Shown here piece by piece: positions 13,418 to 26,532 of a DNA stretch of 64,000 bases. How positions within the stretch are numbered: the first letter of the stretch is position 1; each line of letters starts with the position of its first letter. The translations under genes were made by a program, and so were the position numbers. Under the pieces are notes generated by a model. It was not told the DNA's origin. It did no database searches and was given only the letters and a program-made list of their open reading frames with translations. Source of the DNA: Tetmemena sp. SeJ-2015 (Eukaryota; Ciliophora; Spirotrichea; Sporadotrichida; Oxytrichidae); contig JAJKFJ010021023.1 of the NCBI GenBank assembly GCA_027382625.1, forward strand, positions 36,675 through 100,674, in the 5' to 3' direction.

Positions 13418-15671
13418 ATTATATTGCATATTTGATGATAGCCTGTGCTATGTTATTCTTAAGATTTTCATTGAGTAGTGAACTTGTGGATTTGCACTAT
13501 TATGAGGACTTGAGGAGCTTAGATCTTGACTCAAATGGGACTATACCACTGCATTTTAAGCTGCTGTTTTGGATGCTATTAATTTGAGTTTTTTTGGGCT
13601 TCTACATTAACAGTCTTAATTCAATGTAATTCAGTTCTATCTTAATTAATGCAATGATTTCAAATATTATATTGTTAACTCTATTTATTTAAACACTAGA
13701 GAGACATATTATATCAATTTATAAACCATCAAGTGAAATTATAAATAATATTTAGATTACTAACAAAATGTCTTTAGCTCAATTGAATTTCATGCAAGAT
13801 AGAAACTTAGATCTGCCAAAGGTTAGAGACTCTGCAGTTTACCGTATATTGACTGGTGCGACTTTATCTAGTAAGATTAGTGGTGATAATTTTGAAGTTA
13901 GCTTTATTCGGCACTTACATTGGTGACATCCTCTACAATATGGACAGAATCAAGCATGCCAAAACTTATCGTCTTTCATGGTTCAAAGGCGCTGCTATTC
14001 TTTCACTTGGCTTTTTCAGTAATTTAATATCTACCCTAATAATTAACATTATTTAGCTGCTAATGAAGTAGTTTACACTTATTTTCAAACCTCTAAAATG
14101 TACCACAACTTTTGGAATACAAATTATTTTGAGTATATTTTATTTTTGGATTGACTACAGCATTGCTGGCTATGCTTCCTATAAAGTGCTATTTCCCTAT
14201 CTCAGAAGGACTCTAATTACTGACAAAAACTCTATTATCAAAATGCGATGCTAGAAATACTGCCTCAGCTTGACTATTTATGGCATGCTTTATGAAAGAT
14301 AAACCACATCCAATTCTAATTAAAAGATAAAGGCTTATTTAATTAATTTATTTGTAATTAAATATTTAAAAAGAAGATTCTTCAGATATTAAAATAATAA
14401 TCTTACAAAGACAAAAAGAGTTATTAAAGTCTTTTTTGAAGGAGATGAGTCTTTATATTTTTTGTTTATCTGGAATTTAAGAGGACGAAGGTAATTCTAC
14501 AGTAGATAAAAAATAATGAGACTCCCTACTAACTAGATGAGGAAGAGGAATTTATTCGAATATATTAGTAGAAAAAATAAATGAATTGATGTTCTAGAAG
14601 CTTATGAAGACAAAGCAGTTTGCTTTTTTTAATCTGGCTCCTAAGAGATACTCAGACGATGGGGAAGAATTAGAAATAGATAGTGATCCAAATGCTGCGA
14701 TTGGAGGTTTGATTCCCATGGTAGCAGTTCATGATGACAGACAGGACTAGATAATTCAGATGAACACAGAAGTTAATAAAAAGCTTGGCAACGCACTTAA
14801 GCTTAAAAAAAAAGTTCATATTTTCTCATTTTTGATTACAAAGATTTTTTAGCTCTTGCTAATGAATTAAGATCAAAGAAACGTATATTCGAGGATTGCA
14901 GAAGCAAAAAAAAGAGAAAAATGAGGCAAAGGATATATCGCTAATTAATCTTTCTTTTAATAGATATTATACAAATCCTATCAAATTCCAAAAGTAAAAA
15001 TGCTTGAAAGTTTAAGAGTAAATTATAATAACAAATATTAAGCAGGAACATATTTTATCTCTTATAATTGTGTCTAAATTCCTTAGTGATGAAAAATTAA
15101 AGGGCATCTTCCCAACTTACTTATATAGATATCCAAAATAAGATTCTTCTAATCTTGAATTTAAAAGGGTTCCTCCTCCTGACAATCTATCAGTAATGAA
15201 AATAGTTAAATTTTCAAAGAATCAATTAAGTTATGTTGAAATGAATAGAGTCAGTTATATCTGAAGAGTTATAAAGTTGAAACTTGGTTATAGATTTCCT
15301 GTAAGTCATAAATCCATAGAAGAGTAGGGTCTTATATAAACATTGTTTCTGGAGTTACTTCTGCTGTGATTATTCTTAGCGTGTTGAGTAGTAATTTAGT
15401 TAATAATTTGATCTCTAGTCTTTTTGACTTGAGCAGATGGCATCGGTATACCACCTCCAGCTCAATAAAGTATACAATAATATTTTTAGCTTTGCTTAGG
15501 TGTGCTTTTCTAGATGACTACAAGGCAGAACTTTTTGATTAATAGTTCGACATTTAACATAATCAACAAAAGAAAATTAAATTGTGTAAATATAGATTTA
15601 GGAGAAGCTTTCTCTTTGGTAATACTCATCTTGCTATTCTAGCTTTGAGTTCTAAACTTAATCTTAGATGA
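13418..15671 (+). CDS. multi-pass membrane protein, in pieces
   Basis: Several plus-strand segments encode hydrophobic sequence: a signal-anchor-like YLMIACAMLFLRFSLSS, an exoplasmic-looking stretch, IILLTLFI, then FGTYIGDILYNMDRIK and IILSIFYFWIDYSIAGYAS. Cytosolic-looking acidic segments (KRYSDDGEELEIDSDP) follow to a TGA at 14924. Further pieces lie at 15050-15264 and 15300-15671 (SYINIVSGVTSAVIILSVL). The sensor-like layout resembles ciliate-specific transmembrane proteins, but no family is assigned. The frame is broken at about 13587 (in-frame TGA within a continuous hydrophobic run), at about 13890 and at about 14585. It could be one gene with unplaced IESs or a decayed copy. Confidence 0.5.
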
Positions 15672-15676
15672 CGATT

Positions 15677-16340
15677 TCATCTGATTCTTATTGCCAACTC
15701 ATTCTCTGGGAATCTTAATTGTAAAGTGAGGTTGGACTCATTTGAGCGATTGGGTTTAGTTTTTAGTGGCTTTTGTTTCTTAGGTGCTACTGTGAGCTGA
15801 CAGATTTGTTCCTCAAATAATTTATAAGACAAAAATGGTTTGGAGAAGAAGTGACTGGAGGCAATCTGCTCTGTTCTTGATTCGCAAAACTTTACTTTGC
15901 AAATGAAATTGAAGTTATTTATTAATGTGCAAATACTTTGCATCATTCCATTAAACATAGTAAGCTAAAATCTGACTAAAAAGTATGTTGAGCATCATTA
16001 TTCTTTGCTGTGGAGAATTGCTGTTGAAGCAGTGGTTTTCCCTTGCTTGAGACTTGCTATAACTAATAGAGAGGCTAGGGTTATGGATCATTTATGTCAG
16101 GCCCTCCGTAGCTGTGGTTCCTCTAGCGAGTTGGACTCATACCCAATACTCCCTTCTCGAGTTGCTTTCTTCTCAATGAACCCTAGACAGGAACAGGGAA
16201 GGGCTACTATTCGTAAATTTAGATTCAATCAATCTTAATGATTAAAAACAATCTTTGAAATAGTAGGGAGAAGGCTGAACTACGCTTTGTGTCAGAGCCT
16301 ATTAAGCCTACTGCTTATAGTCTAAATATGTCAAATTTTG
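15677..16340 (-). CDS. Gln-rich protein, unknown
   Basis: Ends ...LRFPENELAIRIR before TGA. Upstream of it a second minus frame reads GSLRRKQLEKGVLGMSP and then a Gln/Pro-rich tract. A third short piece at about 16260-16335 reads SDTKRSSAFSLLFQR. The pieces are joined here because they share strand and style; the junctions were not resolved. Convergent with the membrane-protein gene, whose last stop lies only 6 bp away. Confidence 0.5.
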
Positions 16341-16369
16341 TGTCAATATTTAAATAAAAAATTTCCAAT

Positions 16370-16600
16370 TTATTGCTTTCAAAGAGGATGTATAAAGATA
16401 ACTGCAAAAAATTTTACTCGACTTAATTATTATTAATGAGTTAGATCAAGAGCATTTAATTATAGTTGAATGTGAAAGAGAATCAAACTAATTTAAATGG
16501 ACTGAGTAGATGAAGCAATAATTTAAGCAAGAAAGAAAACATCTCTTATGCTAGGTGACAAGAGTACTCAGAAACGATTTTAAATATTCTTTATTGCTTT
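16370..16600 (+). CDS. short coding segment, unknown
   Basis: A plus frame reads FKEDVQRQLQKILLDLIII followed by NELDQEHLIIVECERESNQ and ends at TGA near 16600. It looks coding and helical. It is isolated between two minus-strand genes, so it is either a stranded coding segment of a gene whose other parts lie elsewhere, or a chance frame. Confidence 0.35.
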
Positions 16601-16621
16601 GATGCTACTTAAAAAAATGAC

Positions 16622-19600
16622 TCATTTAAAAAGCAAACAAAAGGATAATTTATTTATTTAATAATCTGACTCCTCTGAATTCGATTCTATGCTATTAGAC
16701 TAATCTCCTGCTTTCTTCAAAGTGACAATAGTTTTCTTGTTTTAAATATGAAAATTATTGTTGGTAATTTTGAGCTTTTAAATGATGCTATAGCAAAATA
16801 AATAATTGTAAGTCATAATGATCACTATAATATTTTGCAGTATTTTTGGAGGAAGGGACTTCATTTATCTTCATTGAGGAATTGACACTCATATTAAAAT
16901 TAGTAGTGTTTCCCAATCTGAAGTCGCCTTGCCTGTTCGTCAAAGCCCCAGCCTCATTATACATTTTAATAATTAAAATTAAGTGAAGCGAAGTTAAACT
17001 TATTGAGAGTGTTTTTAACAGTTTGTGGCACTCCCATCAAGAAAGTGTTTCTTGACTTTCCTGAAGGAACGATAATACTCTGGGAACCAAGGTTGGTGCT
17101 TTAAGCTTCCATATGCTGTATCTTCTAATGAATGCGAAGGGAACCTGGAAGATCAGACTTTAGGCTGGTGATATGTTGCTCAGTAACACTGTTACCTCCG
17201 ATGCTACCCTATCTACTCCTATTCTTAAAGCAATAAATTATTCTTAGACAAGCCTATCAGTTTAGGATTAATCTTTAGTTGATTAAGCTGTTTCTTAGAT
17301 GTGCTGGTATATTAAAATAGAGACAAATTTAAAGAGCTATCATCCTATTCAATTGTGGATGCTATCATACTGAGAGGGTTTTGGTTATTTACGCTTTGCC
17401 TAAAGTGAAGATTGCTACTGTCCTAGTTTTAGACTAAGTCTATCCTCACATCTTAATGCAGTGAAGCATCATTTCTCATCCCAAGACTAGTTTTAAAGCC
17501 TGATATCGTAGAGTTTCGAGAACTTGTGCTATATTGCTACTTGGCTCTGATATCTTCTAGGTTCTAGAGATTAAAACTGAAAATGAAAAAATGGGATTGA
17601 GGCCTTTGACTTTCAAAATCTTCTTTGGAGGCCTAGGAAGTGGTGACTCAGCCTCTATGATAACTTAGTTTTTGAAGAAGTTAAGTTGACTTTGAATGTG
17701 TGATTAGGAGGAAGATTAGTTGAATTGCGATGAATACTAAGCCTTTGAGGATTAGGCCTGGGGTGTTTGGAGATCATCGTCATCCATCATGAACATTTGA
17801 ATGTCTTCCGCACCGCTGTTTCTGCATAATTCACTCCCATTTCCTGAATTTTAATCAAATAATATTTTACTGTAAATATATTCTGATTATGAAAAGATAA
17901 TAAGTTATTCACAAAGTCTTATTTACTCCCAAAATGAAATTCCCTTTAGTCAAATTTAAATATAGAGTTGAGATTAATTTCTTACCTTGGTAATTGAATG
18001 AATATTCAATTATATTTTAAGCCTAAGAGTCATTTGCCATATTCTAGGGTCTATTCTATTGAAGTTTGCTGTTAATGTTTTAGAGTCCTTATGGAAGCTT
18101 AATATAAAACAATAAATAGAACAATCTTGTTGAGTACTTTGAGCTTTCGATTAGTTTCAGTGCCTCTAGAACTGAAAGAATCCAACTAACTTGAGATACT
18201 AGGACTTGCTACTTTAACTCCCTTTAATGTTAATGAAGTAAAAAACTTAAGGCATGAGTAAAATTTAATTTGAGAGTCTTTGGATCTATGCCATTTCCTT
18301 TTGCCAATGGAACTCCAGTTTACATTGTCTTATGAGTAACGACCTACTATTTATTTTGGATAATAGTTTGAGGAGTGCCCGAGAGTGGACTTCTGTCATT
18401 ATCAGACATGTTGAAGTTGACTATACTCTCTCTATTCTCTAGCTCCTAGTATCTTTGCTTAATTTTGCTCTCTAAGTCATTTATCTACAAAGCCTTGGGT
18501 TCTGGCTTGGCTACAATTAAATTCAATATATTGTTAGACAATAAAAAGGTAACTACTTAGTTAGTAGATATGGGATTTAGTTTATTCTAGTGCTAAAACT
18601 TAATGCTCTATGCATTCTAAGGGTGCTTAACTTCCTATACCTGAGTAACCGCTTGAGACAATTAAAAAAAGCACATAGAAATTTATAATGACTGCTTCTG
18701 ATTTAATTACACAGCTTTGGGTGCTGGCTGCTTTACTTCATCTTCTTCATCAAACATAAAGTCTTCCACTTGCTCTTCAGCCTCTAAAATAATTTAATAG
18801 CTAAGTCGAAAGATTTAATCACGCTCTAGCCACTTCTTGGTGGATTACTGCTTCCACTATTGGACTGAACATTATTCAAAGGTCTTTTAATATTTAGTCT
18901 CTAAATACCCTCATTTTCTGGAGGAGAATCCTCAAACTGCTGCACTTGCTTTGTCATTTTATTCTCATTAACATTTTTATCCCCTCTTACATTAGACACT
19001 GCAATTTAAGGTTTAGGCTTAAAGTAATATGAAACAAAATTAGAGTTAAACTTTGTCTAAGGGCTTTAATCATCATCCATATTAAAATCAACTATCGAAC
19101 TTCCGTCATTCTTATCATTCACGCCGCTATCAATTTATTTCTATTGCTGTTCAAATGAAGCCCCCTCCTCATCGAACATTCCAAAATCCTTTATTATTTC
19201 TTTGCCTGATTGCTTTATTCCCTCCTTATAAAATAAATTAAATGGTCCTGACTGCCGAAGGAATTTATGCTTTCAGAAGCCTATTTAGTTACACCGGCTT
19301 TTTGGGGATGTTTTGCCTAAATTTTAGCTGGCTTAGAGTTTTCGTGGGATATTTAGTTTGGCTAATTTTATTATAAATTTTGTTCCTATTTATTATAGGT
19401 TAGAGCTAATAAGAGGGAGCTGAAATATAGTTGCTGCCAAATTTCCTGTTTAATCCATGATCTATAGCTATAGAACTAGTTAATGAAAAATTATTTGAGA
19501 TTCTTCTTTTAGTATTTCATAGCGCCGTTCGGAAGTAAATTAAGTCACCCTTACTCTGAATGGAGTTTCAAAGTTTTCATATTCGAAACTTGTTAAGCTC

Positions 19601-21613
19601 CTATCTCTGGACTAAGTGACCTCACTCAAAACGTACAACGATTTTAAGTTCTTAGAATTTAATCCTCTATCAAATAGTGCAATTACAATTTAAATGTGAG
19701 GGGCTGAAACTTCCAGCCATATAAATCCATAAATGTTTAATTTGAAATTTAAGATGTAGTAAATTGCATGCAATATTATGTCTGCCTTCACTATTTTATT
19801 TTTGAAGATCTTTTTAATCTTTTTATGTGTGTCCTTATTTAGTTTACACTTTGTTTTGACTTACTAGATTCCAATCCACCTGCTCACCAGGCTTAGTGAC
19901 TACTATTCCTATTTTCTTCTCTATCTCCTCATCACTATAAATAAAGAGAAAAGTCTAAGATAATTATAAATCAATGTCAAATTGGCAAGTGGGGGAGAAA
20001 TTATTGTTACTCATCATCAGTGCAGCATTTTTCCCCTCTTTTTATATTTTTTCATCCTAGAATAAATCTGTAATAAATCTACTTATATTTTAGAATAAAG
20101 GATCCTAATTAGAGTTGAAATTTTGGAATTAACTACTAGCAAAGCAATCTCTTTTAGTCTGGAGCTAGTTCTGGCAGATTTCATTAGAAATTGAAGATAG
20201 TTTACTCAAAGAGAGTGTTCTCTAATAGAATTCAGATTAAATGAAATATCTTTGAACTTTCTTTTTGTAATTAAGATCTAAGAACATATAAAATATAAGT
20301 ATGTTCTCTAAAGAGCTTTCTCTCTGTGGGAATCAGCACCATCTTAAATGCAGATCGTGTAATTATCATCCTCTACTTCCTTATTTTTCCTTCCAACACT
20401 CATCAGCATATTTATCACTTCACTCCCAATTAAACAATTATTGAATAGAAAAAGAAAATTATAGGAGAAGGATCGGGGTAATAAGACTGCCTCCCTCCTG
20501 ACATTAAATGCGGATGACCACTGCCAATTATTGGAGTGATCCCGTTTGGTCTTAATCTTAAATGAATTAAAATATTAAGTCCATCGAGAGGGCGAGGGCT
20601 ATTTCCCAGAGAAGAAAAGTTATATTCCTATATTAGAGACTACTTTAAAAGATTCTCAAACTGTTATGAGTTCGGAAGTTTATCAACATATTTCCTATTT
20701 TTAAATATTTTATCGTGAGTATTTGATAGGATGTCGTCTTTTGAAAAATTAACTTCAATGATAAAGACATGAGATACAATTGTTTGAAGCCTGTAGATTT
20801 TGCATTTACCTTTTCTCAATTTGATCTCTCTGTTCTTGCTTGGCCTTGAGTTTCGCAATTAGGATGAGTCTGTCCTCGTATGTTTTGCGCTTTGTTTTTT
20901 GGTTGCGAATTAAAAGATGTTTGAGCTCTAAATGGTAGTAATTAGGAGTTTAGCTAATTGACTTGAATTCCTTTTGTCTCTCCTAGTCTAACAATCAATA
21001 AGAATACTTTAAATTCTTTCTTTAATCTCTTTTTATTTAGTCCTTCTGAAACTGAGCAGCAAACTCTTTCTTGGCAGATTTGAGATTGTGAAATTTTGAG
21101 AGGTATTCGATGGGCTCATCGAGGAGCATATAATCCTTGAAGAGGGAGGTAATACGCACTGGTTTATTTTGAAGCAGGTTATTTATAGTCTTCCTGTTGT
21201 AAAAGTCCTGACCAATTGAGGCACGAGAGGCAGCGATCTGAATCAAGTTAGTCATAATCACGCTGTCGTGCATCAGACGGTATCTCCCAACACCACTGCT
21301 GCTGTTGTTGCTGTGCGAAAGTGAATGCGAGGTATAAGGATTGCAATACCTGCACTCTTATAATTAAAATTCTGCAATCATAATTTAGCTAAATCTAAAA
21401 ATCTTTGATGCCAAAGAAAGAATCAAAGGTCTTCCCTCGGTGAAGGGTAGAAGTAAATGTTTCCTATCCAGTGTATTAGGTGGACTGTTGACTGGTAAGT
21501 CGATATAGGAAATTGGGGTCGAAGTTATGGCTGGACTATTTAGTGGATTTGCGAATGAAAGCAGCAGAGTGGTGAGTGACCTCAAGTTGCTGCGTTGCCT
21601 AGTTTTGTATCAT
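16622..21613 (-). CDS. very long unidentified coding block (one large gene or two)
   Basis: From MIQNQATQQLEVTHHSAAF (start at 21613) the minus strand stays coding for 5 kb to a TGA at 16622-16624, with no clear internal gene end. Order: a Gln/Ser-rich lead; a helical, charged part (NKPVRITSLFKDYMLLDEP); LRPNGITPIIGSGHPHLMSG; a mixed alpha/beta part (LNIYGFIWLEVSAPHIQIV); then ~700 residues of acidic, Ser/Asn/Gln-rich low-complexity sequence. Several IESs and short introns break it; three IESs are placed (16960-16981, 19274-19301, 20989-21042). No domain was recognised. The low-complexity 3' half could be a separate gene, but I saw no stop/start pair between them. Confidence 0.55.
16960..16981. 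other. micro-IES, 22 bp, pointer ATTA
   Basis: ATTA at 16956-16959 and 16978-16981 (TAAT in the coding sense). Excision joins KFNFASLN to EAGALTNRQGDF in frame. A 4-bp pointer is weak alone; support is frame repair. Confidence 0.5.
19274..19301. other. micro-IES, 28 bp, pointer GCTTT
   Basis: GCTTT at 19269-19273 and 19297-19301. Excision joins LKFRQNIPKK to HKFLRQSGPFNLF in one frame on the minus strand. Confidence 0.55.
20989..21042. other. IES, 54 bp, pointer TAGTC
   Basis: TAGTC at 20984-20988 and 21038-21042. The 54 bp is a multiple of three but carries an in-frame TGA on the coding (minus) strand. Removal gives EFAAQFQKDQERQKEFKSIS. Confidence 0.65.
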
Positions 21614-22047
21614 ATCTCCTTCTATTAAATTTCTATAATTTTAAATTTATCAATCCATCAATCCAGTCTACTTATTCATTATTACACTTGTAATTTATTC
21701 TGCTTCCAAATTTCATTTTTTCTTCTCTAGAATTAATGAAGTTTAGATTCTTCAAGATTATATAGTCATCTTATGATTACTTTTATGTAAAAAGATTTTA
21801 AGATATCATTAATCTGGTTTTTTATATGAATTACTCAAATTTTTATTACAACAATTCTTTTAATGATTACTGTTTTGTTTTTAAATTTAAGAATTGACAT
21901 TTAAATATTCATTCATTTGAATAAAATAGATTTAAACTCTAATTTTCCCAAATGAATAATTTTCAAAATAGTTTATTAAAAATGCATTCGTCAAAATTAT
22001 TGTCCAATTATGAACGAGCAAGAAGTATCTTTAGCTCATAATTGAGT
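21614..22047. other. AT-rich divergent intergenic region
   Basis: Between two divergently transcribed genes, so it should hold both 5' flanks. Nothing recognisable inside except runs of A and T. Confidence 0.5.
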
Positions 22048-24297
22048 ATGAACTTGTTGTAGCCCCTCCATCCCCAACTAATAGGCATGTTTCGCAAATA
22101 CCTTGGTCCCTATTAATCTGTAGCAAGTGTGAATGGGCTAATCCTTTCAGATTCCAACCTCATTTAATCAATAGCTTTAAATGAGCAGCAAAGATAATAA
22201 GCATTAACTTTTGCTTAAAATCTAGTGGAGCGGTGCTTCCATCCTCAATAACTCTCCCTTTATTTTAATTCAACACAATAGAAAGATATAGTAGCGGCTT
22301 TAATATAATTAAGCACAGACCCACTTATTTAGTGAGGAGGTAAGACAAATCATAATCTCTAAATACCTGCAGAATGAGCAGGTAGTCCTCCATGCAAGTC
22401 AACTTGGTTTATAAATCAATGTCCAGAGAGCTGTCATCCCAGACCCAAATGAGCAATTAAAAAAAGATAATGAGATACTCCAATAAAAAATACTTTAATT
22501 AGAACAGTAGCTCAAAAATCTGTAGCCATCGCAGAATGGAACTCACACTCCAATTTAATAAAATAGGGTAGAATAATAGGTCACCAGAGACTAAGAAGAT
22601 GCCATTGATAAGAAAAAAGCAGATTTTGAAAAATTAAGAAAGCTTGAGGAATTGAAAAAGCAGAAGGAAGAAATGCTCCAGAAAAAACTTAATGCCACTG
22701 CTTAAAAACTGAATTAGCAGATTCAATAACAAACTAACAAGCAGTCAAATAATAATGTTGAGGCTGGTTGCAGGCAGTCAACTAAAAATATTTTCATTAC
22801 AACAAATTAATAGACTGGCCAAAAAGAGAAGTAATAAAATGAGTTTGGAAAATTACAATTAAAAATATTTTAATAAGAGAAAGTTCAACATGAAGATCCT
22901 AGAAAGAAAAATGAAAATTTATAGCCAAAAATTTAGCAGGAAATTAAAAGTAATCCAGAGAAGAATAAATCAGATTAAAAAAAGATTGATAAAGACAGCA
23001 AAATAATTTCTCCTGCCAAGCTTTAAATTCAAGAGGTAGCTAAATTATAGTAAAGCATTTAAAAAAGATTAAGAGAAGGCAGCTCATAATCCGATAATAA
23101 TAACTTCAAAAGGAATTTCGGTTAGATTAGCAAAACTCCATAAATTAAGTAAAATGGATAGTACCAAATAGAGCTTAAGAGTGAAACTTTAGCGTAATTA
23201 GAACATGCAAAGCCATCATCAGAATTAAAATCTCTTGAAACTGATAACAAAGCTTAATATGATTAGCTTGAAATAATAGATTTAGATTCAGATGATGAGC
23301 TTAATGATTTATAAAGAATCTCTATACAGTAAAATGGGAGCAAAAGACAGAAGATTGATAAGGATTAGGAATAAACAATTACTAGAAATATCTAGTAGAT
23401 GCTAGAAAGAGAGACTAAAAAATTTTCAGCATCTTCAATAAATTCAAAAGCTCTCTAAAAGACTGATGAAAAGAATTAGAAATTGAAAACCTCGAAGAAT
23501 GGGAAATAATCTTAGAGCAGTAATGGAAGTAGCTCCAGTTCATCTTCAGATTCCTCTAACTCAGAAGATGGCTCTCCTTCATCTTCTTTGCAATCCTACT
23601 CCACAAAGTTTGTAGAATCCCCTTCTTAAAAAACGGACTTTACTGAAATTTCTTTAGCTACTAGTAATCCTTTAGAACTATAACAATCGTAATAGTAGTA
23701 GCAGGAGTAGTAGTAGTTGTAATCTGATTCCTTGAATTTGAATACTGAGAGTACGGAGTCAATTGCTGGCTCTGAAATTTAAAATAAGTAACCTGCCAAA
23801 GTATAGAAGTCAAGTCCTATCCACAATTATATCTAGCAATAAATTTAAGCTTAAACTTAGTAGCTTTAGTTTGGGAAGCTAAAACCTGAAAAAGATACGA
23901 ATAGATTATCAATTTGCACCCCAACCAAAGATTATAAAGCTCCTCCTCCTGAGTTGGATTGGCAAACTTTTTAACAAGATATGAATTTTCCTAAAGAAAA
24001 AAATATATAAAGGAATTAAAACCAACCTGTGAATTAATAGAACCAAAGTATAAAAATAAATCTAAATTCAGATAAAAATAAGGAGGAGAATAAAGCCAAA
24101 AAGCTCACAGATATTTATAAAAACTTCAAGTCTCATTCAATGAAATATGAAGAGAAATATTATGTGAACAATGGTATTTTACTTTTGCTAACGAGCAGTG
24201 ATGCAAAAACTCAAAGATTAGCAAGGCATCATCAATTCTTAAAAGGCTTTTAAAAAATTAGATTCATAAATCGATAGCTCGAATAAAATTATTTATG
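22048..24297 (+). CDS. Gln/Ser-rich protein with N-terminal helical domain
   Basis: About 750 codons, one of the clearest long frames. Starts MNLLQPLHPQLIGMFRKYLG. Residues ~1-140 form a mixed helical domain (NEQQRQQALTFAQNLVERCF); then a coiled coil (LKKDNEILQQKILQLEQQL and KKADFEKLRKLEELKKQKEE); then a long Asn/Gln/Ser/Lys-rich tail with a run of Ser near 23530-23580 and a polyGln run coded mostly by TAG near 23690-23720. Ends near CTPTKDYKAPPPELDWQTF and a basic C-terminus. A one-base frame slip near 22340 probably marks a small unplaced IES. Function not recognised. Confidence 0.8.
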
Positions 24298-24407
24298 ATA
24301 AACTAAATAGTTTCTCTTATTTATTTTTAATAATGGAATTTAATATCTTAATTTGTCAAGAAGAAATTAATTAATTTGATTTTACAATTTTAAATTTGAA
24401 TATCATA

Positions 24408-25160
24408 ATGCGCAAAAAGGGACTTTCTTTGGAAGAAAAGAGACAAAAGTTGCTCGGAGTGTACTATGAAAGGGTAAACACTAAATTTAAATAATGTTTG
24501 CAATAGAGGGAGGTACTGAATTTGAAAGAAATTGAGAAGTACGGTACCAAGAAGGGAGTCAGTAAGTATCTACTATATTTGAGTTTAGATTTATTCACTA
24601 TTTATACAATGAACTAAAGTATTATTGGTTTAGTCTTGCCCGTCATAAAGGACGTTAACCAAAGCTTGGTTGATGACAATCTTGTGCAGACTGACAAGAT
24701 TGGAGCTGGTGCGTTCTTTTGGGCCCTTCCCTCTTAAGGCTATCAGTCCAGGCAAAATCTCATCAACAATGTCAATCTCCACACTGAACAAGTTGAGAAG
24801 GACATTTCCTCAACTGCTGCTAAAATTGAGCATGAGAAAGAGACCAGGGTTCCGATGGATGGAGTCAGGGAACAAAAGCTCTAAGAGTTGGATGAGTTGA
24901 AGAAGCAACATCAGCTTCTTCAGACTAAGATCAAACTCTATGAGAAGTGCGATCCCAAGAGACTTGATGAGATAAACTCCAACAAGAAGCTTGCCAAGGA
25001 GGGGATGATCAGATGGACTGATAATCTCTACGAGATCGAGAACTGTAAAGAATTTAACCTATTAACAATTTTAGGGATCAAGAAGAACAACCCTGGAATG
25101 GGAAGTGAGGAGCTCTATCAAGCTTTTCCTATTTTGAGAGATCTTGACTACGCTTCTTGA
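24408..25160 (+). CDS. MND1: Mnd1, meiotic recombination protein
   Basis: Translation begins MRKKGLSLEEKRQKLLGVYY and continues REVLNLKEIEKYGTKKGV, VIKDVNQSLVDDNLV, FFWALPSQGYQSRQN, a coiled coil, EKCDPKRLDEINSNKKLAKE, RWTDNLYEIENW and FPILRDLDYAS. This matches Mnd1 throughout (KKGLS start, winged-helix VKEVLQSLVDD block, FWAFPS, CDP, RWTDNI). Mnd1 pairs with Hop2 and helps Dmc1/Rad51 in strand invasion during meiosis. Three GT-AG introns: 24474-24506, 24562-24633 and 25045-25074; the last recreates a conserved Trp codon. No IES is evident, making this one of the few uninterrupted genes here. Length ~205 aa is normal for the family. Confidence 0.95.
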
Positions 25161-25251
25161 GCTTTTGAAGATTAAGTTATGAAATTATTAGTTGAAGTCT
25201 TAATGTTAACACTAAATTTAACCACAAATCTTAACATTCAAGCTAAAATAT

Positions 25252-26362
25252 TCATTGCTAAGAAATCTATCTACTCGAGCTGTTTAATCTCTTATCGTTT
25301 TTGAAGTCCTTGATAAGATTCTTGATATCTCCGAGCACCATGCTTTTCTTTTTATCCTTCTCTTGCTTTCTTTACTCATCAATATTCTCAGCGTTCTCTT
25401 TTAAGCATTTAATGAATAAAAATTCTCCTTCAACTAATACTTGAGAGACTTGATTTCTTATCGTAGATCGATAGTTTGATCTTTATAGTTTTCCTTTGCC
25501 TTCTCAGTTTATCTTAGCTGAATCTGAAGCTACTCAAGCTTCTTGCTTTGCTCTTCATTCATTTAATATGAAATAAGATATATTCTGATCTTGGATCTTT
25601 CTATGATTCTCTAATAAGGCTTCATACCTTTCTGAAATTTCTTAATTACCCTACATCAATTATTGAGACTAAATTTGGAAGTTTACCTATGACTGTACTT
25701 CCTTGAGATATCTGTTCTCCTCTTCTAATCTTGCGAGTCTTTCTTCTTGAGCCCTCGCATCTCCTTTACTCTTGATTCCATTCTTTATCTCTTCTACTAA
25801 TTCGTTAAGCTTTGCTATCTTTGCATCTCTCTGCTTTAGCTTTTCAATGAGTTCAAATTTCTCACTTTCCTAGGATTTAAACTCTGACACTACTTCCTTC
25901 ATGCCCTTGATTTGAGATAGAATCTGTCTGTTTATTTCTTTCTAGCTATCCCTCTCCTTTTGAAGTGAGCTTATTTTGATATTCAAGGTGTTAATCTCCT
26001 CTTGATGCAATTAAACTAAATCTGTCCTCTCTTGTTTCTGCATGGAGAGATCCCTCTCTAGTTTTTAAACAGTTTAAACTTGCTGCTGCTCCTAAGTAGA
26101 AAGTTGTTGCTTGAGAGTATTTATCTGAATTTTAAGCTGAGAAATCTACTAACTGCTGTAATTGTCGGAGGAAGTTGCTCTTGCAGTATTTTTCTCACTC
26201 TTTTTGGATTATTCTTATAAGGTCTAGATTTATTTCTCATATATCAACTTAAAAATCAATAGAATGTTATTTTCATATTTATGACTTGAGATTACTCAAG
26301 GATTCGTTTTCTGCTAATGAGGCTTTGAGTTTGGACTGCAGATATTAAATTTAAGTTTTCAT
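25252..26362 (-). CDS. coiled-coil protein, unknown
   Basis: Starts MKTQIQYLQSKLKASLAENE and ends KRLNSSSRQISQQ before TGA. Nearly the whole length is heptad-like (ISSLQKERDSQKEINRQIL, IEKLKQRDAKIAKLNELVEE, LARLEEENRYLKEV). Frame breaks near 26230-26300 and 25560-25690 coincide with AT-rich inserts. No globular domain is visible. Convergent with MND1 across a ~90-bp gap. Confidence 0.75.
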
Positions 26363-26532
26363 CTCATTATTTTAGCTTTCTTGACCATAGTAAAAATTTC
26401 ACTTAAAAGTAAAAATACATAAAATTAAATTAAGATATGGCTTCTATAATAACAAATTTTAAAATTAAACACTACAATTTAAAATAGAGATATAAGAAAT
26501 TTCATTCCCTAAACATTCTAATAAGATATCTC

